Assembly (NCBI RefSeq): GCF_001645105.1
Contig: NZ_LKEG01000053.1
Span: 192,253 to 256,252, forward strand
Length of the DNA: 64,000 bases
Origin: Pseudomonas marginalis
GTDB taxonomy: Bacteria; Pseudomonadota; Gammaproteobacteria; Pseudomonadales; Pseudomonadaceae
Direction: 5' to 3'
The position numbers and the translations under genes were made by a program. Positions within the stretch are counted from its first letter, which is position 1, and every line of letters starts with the position of its first letter. Shown piece by piece: positions 24,722 to 34,037 of this stretch. Under the pieces are notes generated by a model. The model was not told where the DNA came from and did no database searches. It was given only the letters and a program-made list of their open reading frames with translations.

Positions 24722-26228
24722 CGGCCACGGCACGACGCTGCAGGGCACGTTTGCGGTAGATGCGGATCAGCGGGAAGGCCAGCATCAGCGCGGTCAGCAC
24801 CCACACACCAAAGGTGATCGGGCTCGACCAGAGGATCTGCAGGTCACCGTTGGAGATCGACAGCGCACGGCGCAGGTTCTGCTCCATCAAGCCGCCGAGG
24901 ATAAAGCCCAGCAGCACCGGCGACAGCGGGAAGTCCAGCTTGCGCAGGATGTAACCGAAGATGCCGATACCGACCATCAGGAACAGGTCGAAGGTGGTGG
25001 CGTGCACCGCGTACACACCAATCGCGGTGATGATGGCGATCACCGGCACCAGCGCCCAGTTCGGCACGGCGAGGATACGGGTGAAGATGCGGATCATCGG
25101 GATGTTGAGGATCACCAGCATGATGTTGGCGATGAACAATGAGGCGATCAAGCCCCAGACGATGTCCGGCTGCTGTTGGAACAGCAGCGGGCCCGGGGTG
25201 ATGTTGTACAGCGACAGTGCGCCGATCATCACCGCCGTAGTGCCCGAACCGGGTACGCCGAGGGTCAGCATCGGCACCAGGGCGCCGCAGGCAGAGGCGC
25301 CGATAGCCGTTTCCGGAGCCGCCAGGCCGCGCATGTCGCCCTGGCCGAATTTACCGCTGGCACCGGCCAGGCGTTTCTCGGTCATGTAGGCAACGGCCGA
25401 GGCCAAGGTAGCACCGGCACCCGGCAACACGCCCATGATGAATCCAAGCAGACCGCAGCGGATGTTGACGACGAAGACGGCGCCGGCTTCCTTCAGGTTA
25501 AACATCATGCGCCCGGTGGCTTTTACCGCTTCCTGGCCACGGTGGGTTTTTTCCAGCAGCAACAGGATTTCGCTGATGGAGAACAAACCCAGCACCAGCA
25601 CCACAAACTGTATGCCGTCAGTCAGGTGGATGTTATCGCCGGTAAAGCGGTACACGCCGCTATTGGCGTCGATGCCCACCGCAGAGAGGAACAAGCCGAT
25701 CAGCGCCGCCACAAAGGTCTTCAACGGTTTGTCACCGGCCATGCCTCCCAGGCAGACAATCGCGAACACCATCAGTACGAAATATTCCGCCGGGCCGAAG
25801 GCAATCGCCCATTTAGCCAGCAGCGGCGCAAACAGCACCATGCCGCAGGTGGCGATAAACGCACCGATGAACGAACTCCACGCCGACAACGACAGTGCCA
25901 CGCCGGCCAGGCCTTTACGGGCCATCGGGTAGCCGTCGAGGGTGGTCATTACGGTGGAGGCTTCGCCTGGGATGTTCAGCAGAATAGAGCTGATACGGCC
26001 GCCGTATTCGCAGCCCAGGTACACGGCTGCCAGCAGGATCAACGCCGATTCCGGCGGCAGGCCCAGGGCGAAGGCGATGGGGATCAGCAGCGCCACGCCG
26101 TTGATCGGGCCCAGGCCCGGCAACAGGCCGACGACAGTACCGATCAGGGTGCCGCACAGTGCGGTGACCAGGTTGTAAGGGGACAGTGCAACGCCGAAGC
26201 CCTGGCCCAAGTAGCCGAAAGTATCCAT
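24714..26228 (-). CDS. tctA: Tripartite tricarboxylate transporter, large permease subunit TctA
   Basis: A 504-residue membrane protein of about 12 segments; 504 is the standard TctA length. The signature glycine-rich loops GLLPGLGPINGVALLIP (about 34-50) and GVLPGAGATLASAVAY, plus GVPGSGTTAVMIGAL, are present. With TctB it forms the inner-membrane, ion-driven permease that accepts citrate-like substrate from TctC. The ATG at 26228 lies one base from the tctB stop. Part of opdH-tctC-tctB-tctA-abrB. Confidence 0.95.
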   Translation of the reverse strand: MDTFGYLGQGFGVALSPYNLVTALCGTLIGTVVGLLPGLGPINGVALLIPIAFALGLPPESALILLAAVYLGCEYGGRISSILLNIPGEASTVMTTLDGYPMARKGLAGVALSLSAWSSFIGAFIATCGMVLFAPLLAKWAIAFGPAEYFVLMVFAIVCLGGMAGDKPLKTFVAALIGLFLSAVGIDANSGVYRFTGDNIHLTDGIQFVVLVLGLFSISEILLLLEKTHRGQEAVKATGRMMFNLKEAGAVFVVNIRCGLLGFIMGVLPGAGATLASAVAYMTEKRLAGASGKFGQGDMRGLAAPETAIGASACGALVPMLTLGVPGSGTTAVMIGALSLYNITPGPLLFQQQPDIVWGLIASLFIANIMLVILNIPMIRIFTRILAVPNWALVPVIAIITAIGVYAVHATTFDLFLMVGIGIFGYILRKLDFPLSPVLLGFILGGLMEQNLRRALSISNGDLQILWSSPITFGVWVLTALMLAFPLIRIYRKRALQRRAVADV

Positions 26229-26229
26229 A

Positions 26230-26688
26230 TCAGTTCTCCAGAACGTCGAGCAGGCCGAGGGGCAACGGCACATCCATGGCTTTATCGAATAGCAGATAAA
26301 GACCAATCGCCATCAGGCTGACGATCACCACGCTGGGCACCCAGCGGCCGCCATACAGGCGCGCCATCGGGATGCCGATCAGCATGCTGCTGAGGATGAA
26401 ACCCAGGGGTTCGAAGGTGGCGGCGAACACGATCAACAGCGCGACGCACACGCCGATCTTGATCAGGGTGTCGCGGTCCAGCGCGGGCTCTTCTTCGGTG
26501 TGCTGGGTCGGCTGTGGACGAAACAGCATGTAGATCAGTGCCAGGCTCATCAGCCCGAGCATCAGCAGCGGGTAGGCACGTGGCCCTACCGGCTCGTAGG
26601 AAAACGACGCTTGATACGGCCAGGCCATCAGCGCCAGGCCGGCGCAGACGAGCAACAGCACGGCGGCGAAAATGCGTTGTAAGAGCAT
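26230..26688 (-). CDS. tctB: Tripartite tricarboxylate transporter, small permease subunit TctB
   Basis: A 152-residue protein with four hydrophobic segments (about 6-25, 40-58, 83-115 split in two, 120-140), the usual TctB topology. The perfect ribosome site AAGGAG precedes the ATG at 26688, which excludes the longer frame to 26766. It partners TctA. Confidence 0.92.
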   Translation of the reverse strand: MLLQRIFAAVLLLVCAGLALMAWPYQASFSYEPVGPRAYPLLMLGLMSLALIYMLFRPQPTQHTEEEPALDRDTLIKIGVCVALLIVFAATFEPLGFILSSMLIGIPMARLYGGRWVPSVVIVSLMAIGLYLLFDKAMDVPLPLGLLDVLEN

Positions 26689-26785
26689 AGGAAACTCCTT
26701 GGAGACTCTTGTAGGCGCGCGCTTGTTCACGAAGGACGCAAGGACGTCGCGTGTATCAGGCCACACGTGTCATCGTTGACGTTTT

Positions 26786-26810
26786 TCGCGAGCAAGCCCG
26801 CTCCCACAGA
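26786..26810 (-). repeat. REP element between tctC and tctB
   Basis: On the minus strand it reads TGTGGGAGCGGGCTTGCTCGCGA (reverse complement of TCGCGAGCAAGCCCGCTCCCACA), the canonical REP of the P. fluorescens group. It sits inside the operon in the 129-base gap between tctC and tctB and could stabilise the upstream opdH-tctC mRNA. Confidence 0.85.
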
Positions 26811-26817
26811 GGGGCGA

Positions 26818-27801
26818 TTACTGGATCAGGCCGAACTCTTTGGCCAGCACTTTGTAGTCAGCCACCTGTTTCTTCACGTAGGTGTCCAGCTCCGGGCCGG
26901 TCATGGCGAACGGGAACAGCTCGCGCTGGTCACGCAGCTTGGCGAACTCCTCGGAGGCCAGCAGTTTGTCGAAGGCGTCTTTCCACCAGGCGTAGTCCGC
27001 ATCGCTGACTTTTGGCCCTAGGTAGAAGCCACGTACCACTGGCCAGACGATGTCGTAGCCTTGCTCCTTGGCGGTCGGAATATTCTTCATTTCCGGCTCG
27101 TCCAAGCGTTGCTCGGAGAACACCGCCAGCAGGCGCATGTCGCCGCTCAAGATGTGCGGCATGGAGTCGGAGATGTCGGTACTGCCCACCTGGATATGGC
27201 CACCGAGCAGGGCGGTGGCAATTTCACCGCCGCCTTCGAGTGCCACGTAACGCAGTTCGCGCGGGTTGATCCCGGCGGCCTTGGCGATCAGCGCGGTTTG
27301 CATCCAGTCCTGGCTGCCGACGGTGCCGCCGGAACCGATCACCACGCTGCCCGGATCTTTCTTCAGTGCTTTGACGAGATCGTCGAGGCTCTTGTAGGGC
27401 GAATCGGCTTTCACCGCGATAGCCCCGTAGCTGGTGCCGACGGCGGCCAACCAACGCACGGCGCTTTCATCGAAACGACCGAACTTGCCCTGGGCCAGGT
27501 TCAACAGCGAACCGCTGGACCAGGCCACCAAGGTGCCGGCGTCTGCCGGACGCTGGGCTACTACGGCGTTGTAGGCCACCGCGCCTACGCCGCCAGGCAT
27601 GTAGGTCACGCGCATCGGCTTGCTCAGCAGTTTCTCGTTGACCAGCGCGCTTTGCGCCAGTTTGCAGGTCAGGTCAAAACCACCGCCAGGCGAGGCTGGG
27701 GCGATGCATTCCGGGCGCTTGGGTTCGTCGGCGGCCAGCAGTTGGCCGGCGAACAGCATGCAGCCGGCGGCGAGGGCCAATTTACGCAGTGAAGGGGTCA
27801 T
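26818..27801 (-). CDS. tctC: Tripartite tricarboxylate transporter, periplasmic binding protein TctC
   Basis: A 327-residue Bug-type solute-binding protein with a Sec signal (cleavage after QLLAA, before DEPKRP). CIAPASPGGGFDLTCKLAQ and YMPGGVGAVAYNAV are the ligand-binding loops of TctC, which binds citrate or related tricarboxylates. It follows opdH by 33 bases and precedes tctB, separated by a REP element; high binding-protein levels relative to the permease are expected from that arrangement. Confidence 0.93.
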   Translation of the reverse strand: MTPSLRKLALAAGCMLFAGQLLAADEPKRPECIAPASPGGGFDLTCKLAQSALVNEKLLSKPMRVTYMPGGVGAVAYNAVVAQRPADAGTLVAWSSGSLLNLAQGKFGRFDESAVRWLAAVGTSYGAIAVKADSPYKSLDDLVKALKKDPGSVVIGSGGTVGSQDWMQTALIAKAAGINPRELRYVALEGGGEIATALLGGHIQVGSTDISDSMPHILSGDMRLLAVFSEQRLDEPEMKNIPTAKEQGYDIVWPVVRGFYLGPKVSDADYAWWKDAFDKLLASEEFAKLRDQRELFPFAMTGPELDTYVKKQVADYKVLAKEFGLIQ

Positions 27802-27834
27802 GGTTATCTCCGTCTTTGTTGTTATGAGTTGTTA

Positions 27835-29127
27835 CTACCAAAGCGCAACGCTATAGCTCACCAGCAAGCGCATTTCATCCGCATCACGGGCTGAGTAGTT
27901 GGAACGGTAGGTGGCGTTGCGCAGGCGCACGGCCACGTCTTTGAACGTGCCGGTCTGTACCACGTACTTGATCTCGCTGTTGCGTTCCCACTCTTTGCCC
28001 GTCTCGCCGTTCTTGAGCTTGATGTTGTCACCTGAGAGGTAACGGCTCATGAAACTCAGGCCGGGGATCCCCAGCTTGGCGAAGTCGTAGTCGTAGCGCG
28101 CTTGCCAGGAGCGCTCTTCGGCGCCGGCAAAGTCGTTGATCTGCACGAAGTTGACCAGGTATGGGTCGCTGCCATCCACATACGGGAACGCACTGTCACC
28201 GGACATGTGCTGGTAACCGGCGCTGAGCTTATGACCATTGAGGGCATAGCTGAACAGGCCGTTGAGGGAGGTGTTGTCGATCTTGCCGCCACGCGCACTG
28301 CCGGTGTCATCGCTGATCGCCAGGCGCAGGTCGGTGCCGAACGTACCGGGGCCCATCGGGCGCGCGGCCACCAGGCCGAGGAAGTGCTGGCGGTACACGT
28401 CGTCGAGTTGGGCGAAGTGGTAGCTGCCGGTGATTTTGTCGGCGAACTTATAGTCGGCCCCGCCGAAATTGAAGTGCTTGCCGGTGGCCCCGCTGAGGAA
28501 GCGGCTGTTCTTGTTGTTGAGGGCAATGTCTTCGTAGTTGCTGTCGTCGCGGTCCTTGGCTTTGTCCAGGCGACCACCGGTGAACACCAGGTTCTTGAAT
28601 TCCTTGGACGTGATCAGGCCGCCATTGAAGGTCTGCGGCAGGATGCGACCGTCGTTGGGCTTGAGGATCGGCAGTTCGGGGATCAGCGAGCCGATTTTCA
28701 GCTCGGTGGCCGAGATCTTCACTTTGCCGGTCAGGCCCAGCTTGGAGTACTCATCGGCGGCGCGACCGTCGTCATGCGTGGGCAGCAGACCGGTGCCGGT
28801 GCGGTCGGGGCTTGAGTCGAGCTTGACGCCGAGCATGCCCAGCGCATCCACGCCGAAACCGACGGTGCCGTCGGTGTAGCCCGATTGCAGGTTGAGCATG
28901 AAGCCCTGGGCCCATTCATCGCGCTTGGATTGCTGCGCGCTAGTGCCGTCGCGGAAGTCGCGGTTGAAGTACATGTTGCGGGTTTCCAGGGTCGCGCTAC
29001 TGTCTTCGAAGAAGGCAGCCTGGCTAAGCGGCGAAAAGCCGGCAAGGGTAGCAGCACTGGCAAGGGCGGTCTGGGTCAGGCGAGAAGAACGAACAGGCGA
29101 GGGGGCCTGGGGCTGTGTCGACAGCAT
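27835..29127 (-). CDS. opdH: OprD-family outer-membrane porin, OpdH-like tricarboxylate channel
   Basis: A 430-residue beta-barrel protein with a long signal peptide (cleavage near FSPLSQA, before AFFEDS). The mature start FFEDSSATLETRNMYFNRDFRD and the C-terminal aromatic (SYSVALW) are OprD-family hallmarks. Its position next to tctC and opposite tctDE equals the P. aeruginosa opdH locus, whose product admits tricarboxylates such as cis-aconitate. First gene of the uptake operon, divergent from tctD. Confidence 0.92.
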   Translation of the reverse strand: MLSTQPQAPSPVRSSRLTQTALASAATLAGFSPLSQAAFFEDSSATLETRNMYFNRDFRDGTSAQQSKRDEWAQGFMLNLQSGYTDGTVGFGVDALGMLGVKLDSSPDRTGTGLLPTHDDGRAADEYSKLGLTGKVKISATELKIGSLIPELPILKPNDGRILPQTFNGGLITSKEFKNLVFTGGRLDKAKDRDDSNYEDIALNNKNSRFLSGATGKHFNFGGADYKFADKITGSYHFAQLDDVYRQHFLGLVAARPMGPGTFGTDLRLAISDDTGSARGGKIDNTSLNGLFSYALNGHKLSAGYQHMSGDSAFPYVDGSDPYLVNFVQINDFAGAEERSWQARYDYDFAKLGIPGLSFMSRYLSGDNIKLKNGETGKEWERNSEIKYVVQTGTFKDVAVRLRNATYRSNYSARDADEMRLLVSYSVALW

Positions 29128-29246
29128 CGTTGTGTACTCCGTTATTGTTCTTATTTTGGCGAAAACGCTTCGAGGCGTTTTTCGGGCGCTGCGGTTCAGG
29201 CAACTCGGTGGGCATAGACCACCGTGACTGGATGCTAAAGGGCGAA

Positions 29247-29275
29247 CCTTTCACTAACCTTTCAGCTGCCTTTCA
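29247..29275 (+). promoter_or_regulatory. Three 11-bp-phased CCTTTCA repeats: putative TctD operator
   Basis: CCTTTCA occurs at 29247-29253, 29258-29264 and 29269-29275, each exactly 11 bases from the last, in the 235-base gap between divergent opdH and tctD. Direct repeats spaced one helical turn apart are the usual binding pattern of OmpR-family regulators such as TctD. It lies 120-148 bases upstream of opdH and 88-116 bases upstream of tctD. Confidence 0.6.
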
Positions 29276-29362
29276 ATGTTTTCGGGCTTCACAGGGCAGT
29301 CGGCGCCTGTAAACTGCCCGGCAAAGCGTGGTGCCAACCACCCCTGACTGAGGTAGAGATCC

Positions 29363-30034
29363 ATGCGTGTCTTGCTGGTTGAAGACCATCTGCAACTCGC
29401 TGAAAGTGTCGCGCAAGCGCTCAAGAGCACGGGGTTGACCGTTGACGTGCTGCACGATGGCGTGGCCGCGGACCTGGCCCTGAGCAGTGAGGAATACGCC
29501 GCGGCGATCCTCGATGTGGGGCTGCCGCGCATGGACGGTTTCGAGGTGCTCGCGCGCCTGCGGGCCCGTGGGAAAAATCTGCCGGTGCTGATGCTGACGG
29601 CGCGCAGTGACGTGAAAGACCGCGTGCACGGCCTGAACCTGGGGGCGGACGACTACCTTGCCAAACCTTTCGAGCTGACGGAGTTGGAGGCGCGGGTCAA
29701 GGCATTGTTACGGCGCAGCGTGTTGGGCGGCGAGCGTCAGCAGGCCTGTGGTGTGCTGGTGTATGACCTCGATACCCGGCGTTTTTCCGTGGGCGGCGAG
29801 TTGATGACGCTCACTTCCCGTGAGCAAGCGGTGCTTGAGGCGCTGATCGCCCGTCCGGGCCGGGTGATGAGCAAGGAGCAGTTGGCTTCCCAGGTGTTCG
29901 GCCTGGACGAAGAGGCCAGCCCCGACGCCATCGAAATCTATGTGCATCGCCTGCGTAAGAAGCTCGACGGCCAGCCCATCGCCATCGTGACCTTCCGCGG
30001 CCTTGGCTACCTGTTGGAAGCCCGCGATGCATAA
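29363..30034 (+). CDS. tctD: Two-component response regulator TctD
   Basis: A 223-residue OmpR-family regulator. The receiver domain (1-115) has Asp8/Asp51 as phosphorylation site and Lys101 in YLAKPF; the C-terminal winged helix (about 125-220) ends EIYVHRLRKKLDG...RGLGYLLE. It controls the tricarboxylate operon with TctE. The stop overlaps the tctE start by 8 bases. Confidence 0.94.
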   Translation: MRVLLVEDHLQLAESVAQALKSTGLTVDVLHDGVAADLALSSEEYAAAILDVGLPRMDGFEVLARLRARGKNLPVLMLTARSDVKDRVHGLNLGADDYLAKPFELTELEARVKALLRRSVLGGERQQACGVLVYDLDTRRFSVGGELMTLTSREQAVLEALIARPGRVMSKEQLASQVFGLDEEASPDAIEIYVHRLRKKLDGQPIAIVTFRGLGYLLEARDA

Positions 30035-31412
30035 GCCCAGCAGCCTGCGCTGGCGCCTGTTGTGGAACCTGGCGCTGTTGCTGGTGTTGTTGATGATCGC
30101 CAGTGGCCTGAGTGCCTATTGGAATGGTCGCGAGGCCGCCGATACGGCCTACGACCGTACGCTGCTGGCCTCGGCGCGCACCATTGCCGCCGGGTTGACC
30201 CAGGTGGACGGTACGCTCAGCGCCAATGTGCCGTACGTCGCGCTCGACACGTTCGCGTACGACAGCGCCGGGCGTATTTACTATCAGGTCAATGACATCA
30301 ACCAGCAGTTGATCTCTGGCTACGAAAACCTTCCAGGCCCGCCGCCGGGTACCCCACGAACCGATGATTACCCGGCCTTGGCACGGTTCTACAACGCCAT
30401 CTACCAAGGCCAGGAAGTGCGGGTGGTCAGCCTGCTCAAGGCCGTTTCCGAGCCGAACATGAACGGCATGGCGGAGATACGCGTGGCTGAAACCGACGAA
30501 GCACGCGTCAGCATGGCCCGCAGCCTGGCAGCAGACACGTTGCTGCGCCTGGGCATGCTTGCGATTGGCGCCTTGTTGTTGGTGTGGTTTGCGGTGAGCG
30601 CGGCATTGCGCCCGCTGGAGCGATTGCGCACGGCAGTGGAAGAGCGCCAACCCGACGATCTGCGGCCGTTGCCCTTGGTGGAAGTGCAGCACGAGTTTGG
30701 CCCGCTGGTGCGGTCCCTCAACCACTTCACCGAGCGCTTGCGCGGCCAGTTCGAGCGCCAGGCGCAGTTTATTGCCGACGCTGCCCATGAGTTGCGTACA
30801 CCACTGGCCGCGCTCAAGGCCCGGCTCGAACTGGGGTTGCGTGCCGAAGAGCCCGCCACGTGGCGCAGCACCCTGGAAACCGCCGCCCAGGGCACTGACC
30901 GCCTGACTCATCTGGCCAATCAATTGTTGTCCCTGGCCCGCATCGAAAATGGTGCCCGCGCGATTGCCGAGGGTGGCGCACAGTTACTCGACCTCAGCCA
31001 ATTGGCCCGTGAACTGGGCATGGCCATGGCACCGTTGGCTCACGCACGTGGCGTGGCATTGGCGCTGGAGGCCGATGAGCCGGTGTGGCTGCGCGGTGAG
31101 CCCACCCTGTTGAATGAGCTGTTGAGCAACCTGGTGGACAACGCCCTGGCCCACACACCACCGGGTGGCAATGTGATCCTGCGGGTGACGGCGCCGGCGG
31201 TGCTGGAAGTGGAAGATGATGGTCCAGGCATTCCGCTGGACGAGCGGGACCGGGTGTTCGAGCGTTTTTACCGACGCAGTCAGCAGGGCATGGGCTCGGG
31301 GCTGGGGTTGGCGATTGTCGGCGAAATCTGCCGGGCGCACCTGGCGCAGATCAGCCTGCACGATGGGGAGCAGGCCGGGTTGAAGGTGCGGGTGAGTTTT
31401 ATCGCGGGTTGA
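30027..31412 (+). CDS. tctE: Sensor histidine kinase TctE
   Basis: A 461-residue kinase. TM1 is about 12-31, a periplasmic sensor domain of about 140 residues (2CSK-type N-terminal domain) follows, TM2 is about 173-193, then HAMP. The phospho-acceptor is His254 in DAAHELRTPLA; the N, G1 and G2 boxes are LLSNLVDNALAHT, EVEDDGPGIP and GSGLGLAIV. The ATG at 30027 overlaps tctD by 8 bases. It probably senses external tricarboxylate. The stop abuts the convergent HDOD gene in TGATCA. Confidence 0.94.
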   Translation: MHKPSSLRWRLLWNLALLLVLLMIASGLSAYWNGREAADTAYDRTLLASARTIAAGLTQVDGTLSANVPYVALDTFAYDSAGRIYYQVNDINQQLISGYENLPGPPPGTPRTDDYPALARFYNAIYQGQEVRVVSLLKAVSEPNMNGMAEIRVAETDEARVSMARSLAADTLLRLGMLAIGALLLVWFAVSAALRPLERLRTAVEERQPDDLRPLPLVEVQHEFGPLVRSLNHFTERLRGQFERQAQFIADAAHELRTPLAALKARLELGLRAEEPATWRSTLETAAQGTDRLTHLANQLLSLARIENGARAIAEGGAQLLDLSQLARELGMAMAPLAHARGVALALEADEPVWLRGEPTLLNELLSNLVDNALAHTPPGGNVILRVTAPAVLEVEDDGPGIPLDERDRVFERFYRRSQQGMGSGLGLAIVGEICRAHLAQISLHDGEQAGLKVRVSFIAG

Positions 31413-32234
31413 TCAGTAGAACATCGAGCGGGCTTCATCCAACTCGGCCCGCAAGGCGTCGCTGTAGGGGTCGAACCGCAGCTTTTTGATCGCCGGCAGC
31501 GTGGAAACCGCTATGTTGGCCAGCGGGTGATCGGTGCCGCGATGGCAATACAGCACGGCGACCTGCACCAGGTCGATGTAGTCGAGGCTGGGCGAATCGC
31601 GCTCCAGGTCGAGGTATTGGCCGGGCAGTTTCGCCAGCATTTCCGGGAAGTCCCAGCCACCCAGCAGTTTGTCACCCAGTAACGGGTGGATGCTCTCGAT
31701 GACGTGGTTGAGGCTGACCGGGTCCGCGAGCAGCTCGTAGTGGTCTTCGGCATACGTCAGGATCGGCAGCACGCCGATCTGGTGCACCAGGCCGCCGAGG
31801 GCGGCCTGGTCCGGCTTGAGCTGGCTATGGCTGCGGCACAAGGCGTAGCTCACGCCCGCGACTTCGAGGCTGCGGCGCCACACATCACGCATCTTTTGTT
31901 CGACCACGTCGGAGCGGGCGTGGAAGATCTGCTCCATCACCAGGCCGATCGCCAGGTTACTGCTGTAGTTGGTGCCCAGTCGGGTGATGGCGGTGTGCAG
32001 GTCGGTGACTTCCTGGGTCGCGCGCAACAACGGGCTGTTGACCACTTTGATCAGGCGCGCCGACAGCGCGGTATCGCGACCGATCACTTTGCTCAAGTGG
32101 CTGATGCTGATTTCCGGGTCTTCGGCGGCCTGACGAATGTTCAGGGCCACTTCCGGCAATGTCGGCAGAACCAGGTCATCGTTATCGATGGCCGTCACTA
32201 AAGCCTGTTGGACTTTTTCCGCCAGCTTGTTCAT
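31413..32234 (-). CDS. HDOD-domain protein
   Basis: A 273-residue protein with the HDOD domain (LPTLPEVALNIRQAAEDPEISISHLSKVIGRDTALSARLIKVVNSP, residues about 24-70 onward). It lacks the catalytic HD pair of true phosphohydrolases, as usual for HDOD. Such proteins act in signalling, often with cyclic-di-GMP or chemotaxis partners, but no output domain is attached here. Apparently monocistronic, upstream of tctE tail-to-tail. Confidence 0.88.
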   Translation of the reverse strand: MNKLAEKVQQALVTAIDNDDLVLPTLPEVALNIRQAAEDPEISISHLSKVIGRDTALSARLIKVVNSPLLRATQEVTDLHTAITRLGTNYSSNLAIGLVMEQIFHARSDVVEQKMRDVWRRSLEVAGVSYALCRSHSQLKPDQAALGGLVHQIGVLPILTYAEDHYELLADPVSLNHVIESIHPLLGDKLLGGWDFPEMLAKLPGQYLDLERDSPSLDYIDLVQVAVLYCHRGTDHPLANIAVSTLPAIKKLRFDPYSDALRAELDEARSMFY

Positions 32235-32270
32235 TCATGATCTCTAGGGTGTTGCAAAAGGGTGCGGCGA

Positions 32271-33212
32271 CTAACGCTGGATCTCTCGATCACGGTCGAG
32301 CGTGTAAGGCAGGTCAAGCAGTTGCAAGCCGGGACCTTCCAGATTGCCTAAATGCACATCGCCACTATCGGCAGCTTCGGCTTGCAATACGGCCAGAAGT
32401 TCAACGCTCTGGTCAGCTTTTGCGGCGATGACCACTTCGCCGATCGCGCTGTTATGGCTGGGTGAAAACAGCGGTGTGCCTGGCGCGGGCATTTCAGTCG
32501 CATTGAGGCTCAAGCGGTACAGGCGACGTTTGAGTTTGCCCAGGTACTGCATGCGCGCGACGATTTCCTGGCCGGTGTAGCAGCCTTTCTTGAAGCTGAC
32601 GCCGCCCACGGCTTGCAGGTTGAGCATCTGTGGGATGAACAGTTCGCGTGTTTGCGGCATGACCTGGCCGATGCCGGCGCGGATTTGCCCCAGCAGCCAT
32701 TCATTCAAGTCCGCTTGTTGCAGTTGTTCTGTCAGCTGGCTGCGCAGCGTATCGGCGTGCTCGGCGGGCGCCCACAGTTCGGCGCGGCCGGGGGACACAC
32801 GAACAGCGATCAAGGCATCGGTGCGGGCAACGCTGTCGGTCTCGGCCGGCAGTTCCAGACCAAGGCCGGACAAGGCCTGGTCGGCATTCGCCAGGCCAAA
32901 ACGCACCCAGTCGGCACTTTCGTCGGTGAGTTTGGATTTGGAGAATACGGCGTATTTCTTCAGGTCTGCCAGTTGCGGTTCCAGCAGCTCGGTGGCCATG
33001 GCCAGCAACACGCCGTCACCTTGCAGCAGGATGCGGAAGCTCGACTGCATGCGCCCTTTTTGCGTGCACCGCGCACCGAGGCTCGCCTGGGTGTCGCTCA
33101 GGTAATTGAGGTTGCAGGTCAGTTGGCCCTGAAGGAATTTGGCAGCGTCAGCGCCGCGGACGGCGAGAACGCCTTCGTGGGACAGGGGGCAGAAGAAAGC
33201 AGAGTCAGCCAT
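32271..33212 (-). CDS. ygfZ: YgfZ/GcvT-fold folate-binding protein (Fe-S cluster repair)
   Basis: A 313-residue protein of the YgfZ/IBA57 family, which uses tetrahydrofolate to support assembly or repair of certain Fe-S enzymes. The family signature KGCYTGQEIVARMQYLGK (about residues 209-226) with the essential Cys is intact, and the N-terminus LSHEGVLAVRGADAAKFLQGQLT is typical. It is divergent from sdhE-ygfX, the same grouping seen across Gammaproteobacteria. Confidence 0.92.
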   Translation of the reverse strand: MADSAFFCPLSHEGVLAVRGADAAKFLQGQLTCNLNYLSDTQASLGARCTQKGRMQSSFRILLQGDGVLLAMATELLEPQLADLKKYAVFSKSKLTDESADWVRFGLANADQALSGLGLELPAETDSVARTDALIAVRVSPGRAELWAPAEHADTLRSQLTEQLQQADLNEWLLGQIRAGIGQVMPQTRELFIPQMLNLQAVGGVSFKKGCYTGQEIVARMQYLGKLKRRLYRLSLNATEMPAPGTPLFSPSHNSAIGEVVIAAKADQSVELLAVLQAEAADSGDVHLGNLEGPGLQLLDLPYTLDRDREIQR

Positions 33213-33352
33213 GGGTCATCGCAGGTCAAAAAGTCATGGGTGCATCATAGAGGGGCGCCCGGCAAATGGATAGTTTCCGTAGGGGGCGACCAAAGCCGAC
33301 TGTTCCGGTGCCGTCGGGGCTGTATACTTGCCGCCTATTTGAGGAGCGCTCC

Positions 33353-33607
33353 ATGGTCGAAGAAGTTGAAATCAATCGCCTCTACTGGCACAGCCGTCGT
33401 GGCATGCTGGAGTTGGATGTGTTGTTGGTGCCTTTCACCAAGGAAGTGTACGCGACGCTCAACCAGGTGGACCGCGACCTCTACGTCAGGCTGCTGACTT
33501 GCGAGGATCAGGACATGTTCGGCTGGTTCATGGAGCGCGCCGAATCTGAAGATCCGGAGCTGCAGCGCATGGTCCGGATGATCCTGGACCGTGTCCAGCC
33601 CAAGTAA
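33353..33607 (+). CDS. sdhE: FAD assembly factor SdhE
   Basis: An 84-residue helical protein that promotes covalent attachment of FAD to succinate dehydrogenase subunit A. The RGxxE motif is Arg16-Gly17-Met-Leu-Glu20 in SRRGMLELD, and the acidic patch DQDMFGWFMERAE is present. GAGGAG precedes the ATG at 33353; the frame is open upstream but not conserved. It overlaps ygfX by 17 bases. Confidence 0.93.
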   Translation: MVEEVEINRLYWHSRRGMLELDVLLVPFTKEVYATLNQVDRDLYVRLLTCEDQDMFGWFMERAESEDPELQRMVRMILDRVQPK

Positions 33608-34037
33608 TCGCTTCGAATGCCGCTGGCAGGCCTCACGGCTGTTGCTGGCGGCATATCTACTCGCCCAGCTGTTTGCGTTGGGTGCGCTTTCGTCGCTCGA
33701 TCTGACGTATTCAAGCCTCGCCATGCTGTTATGCCTGGCTCATGCCGCCTGGGTGCTGCCGCGCCATATCCTGCTGACTCACCGTTCGTCGATTCGTGGC
33801 CTGCGTCGCGATGACGATGGCTGGTGCCTGTTCAGTGAAGAGCGGGGCTGGCACAGCGTGCAGCTCCTTCCCGACAGCCTGGCGTTGCCGCTGGTCGTAG
33901 TGCTGCGCTACAGGGTACAGGGTGGGTGGTGGGCGCGTTCGATGTGTGTGCCCAGGGATGCGCAGGCGGCCGATGTACACCGGCGCCTGCGGGTTCGCCT
34001 GAAGTTCAGCCGCCGTAGGTGGTTGGCACCAGGATAG
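33591..34037 (+). CDS. ygfX: YgfX-family membrane protein
   Basis: A 148-residue protein with two adjacent N-terminal membrane helices (about 16-36 and 40-58) and a cytoplasmic C-terminal domain. This matches YgfX/CptA, the partner gene of sdhE, reported in enterobacteria as a small toxin-like or division-linked protein; a role here is unproven. It starts with GTG at 33591 inside sdhE. Its last 32 bases overlap the convergent nadB. Confidence 0.82.
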   Translation: MSSPSNRFECRWQASRLLLAAYLLAQLFALGALSSLDLTYSSLAMLLCLAHAAWVLPRHILLTHRSSIRGLRRDDDGWCLFSEERGWHSVQLLPDSLALPLVVVLRYRVQGGWWARSMCVPRDAQAADVHRRLRVRLKFSRRRWLAPG

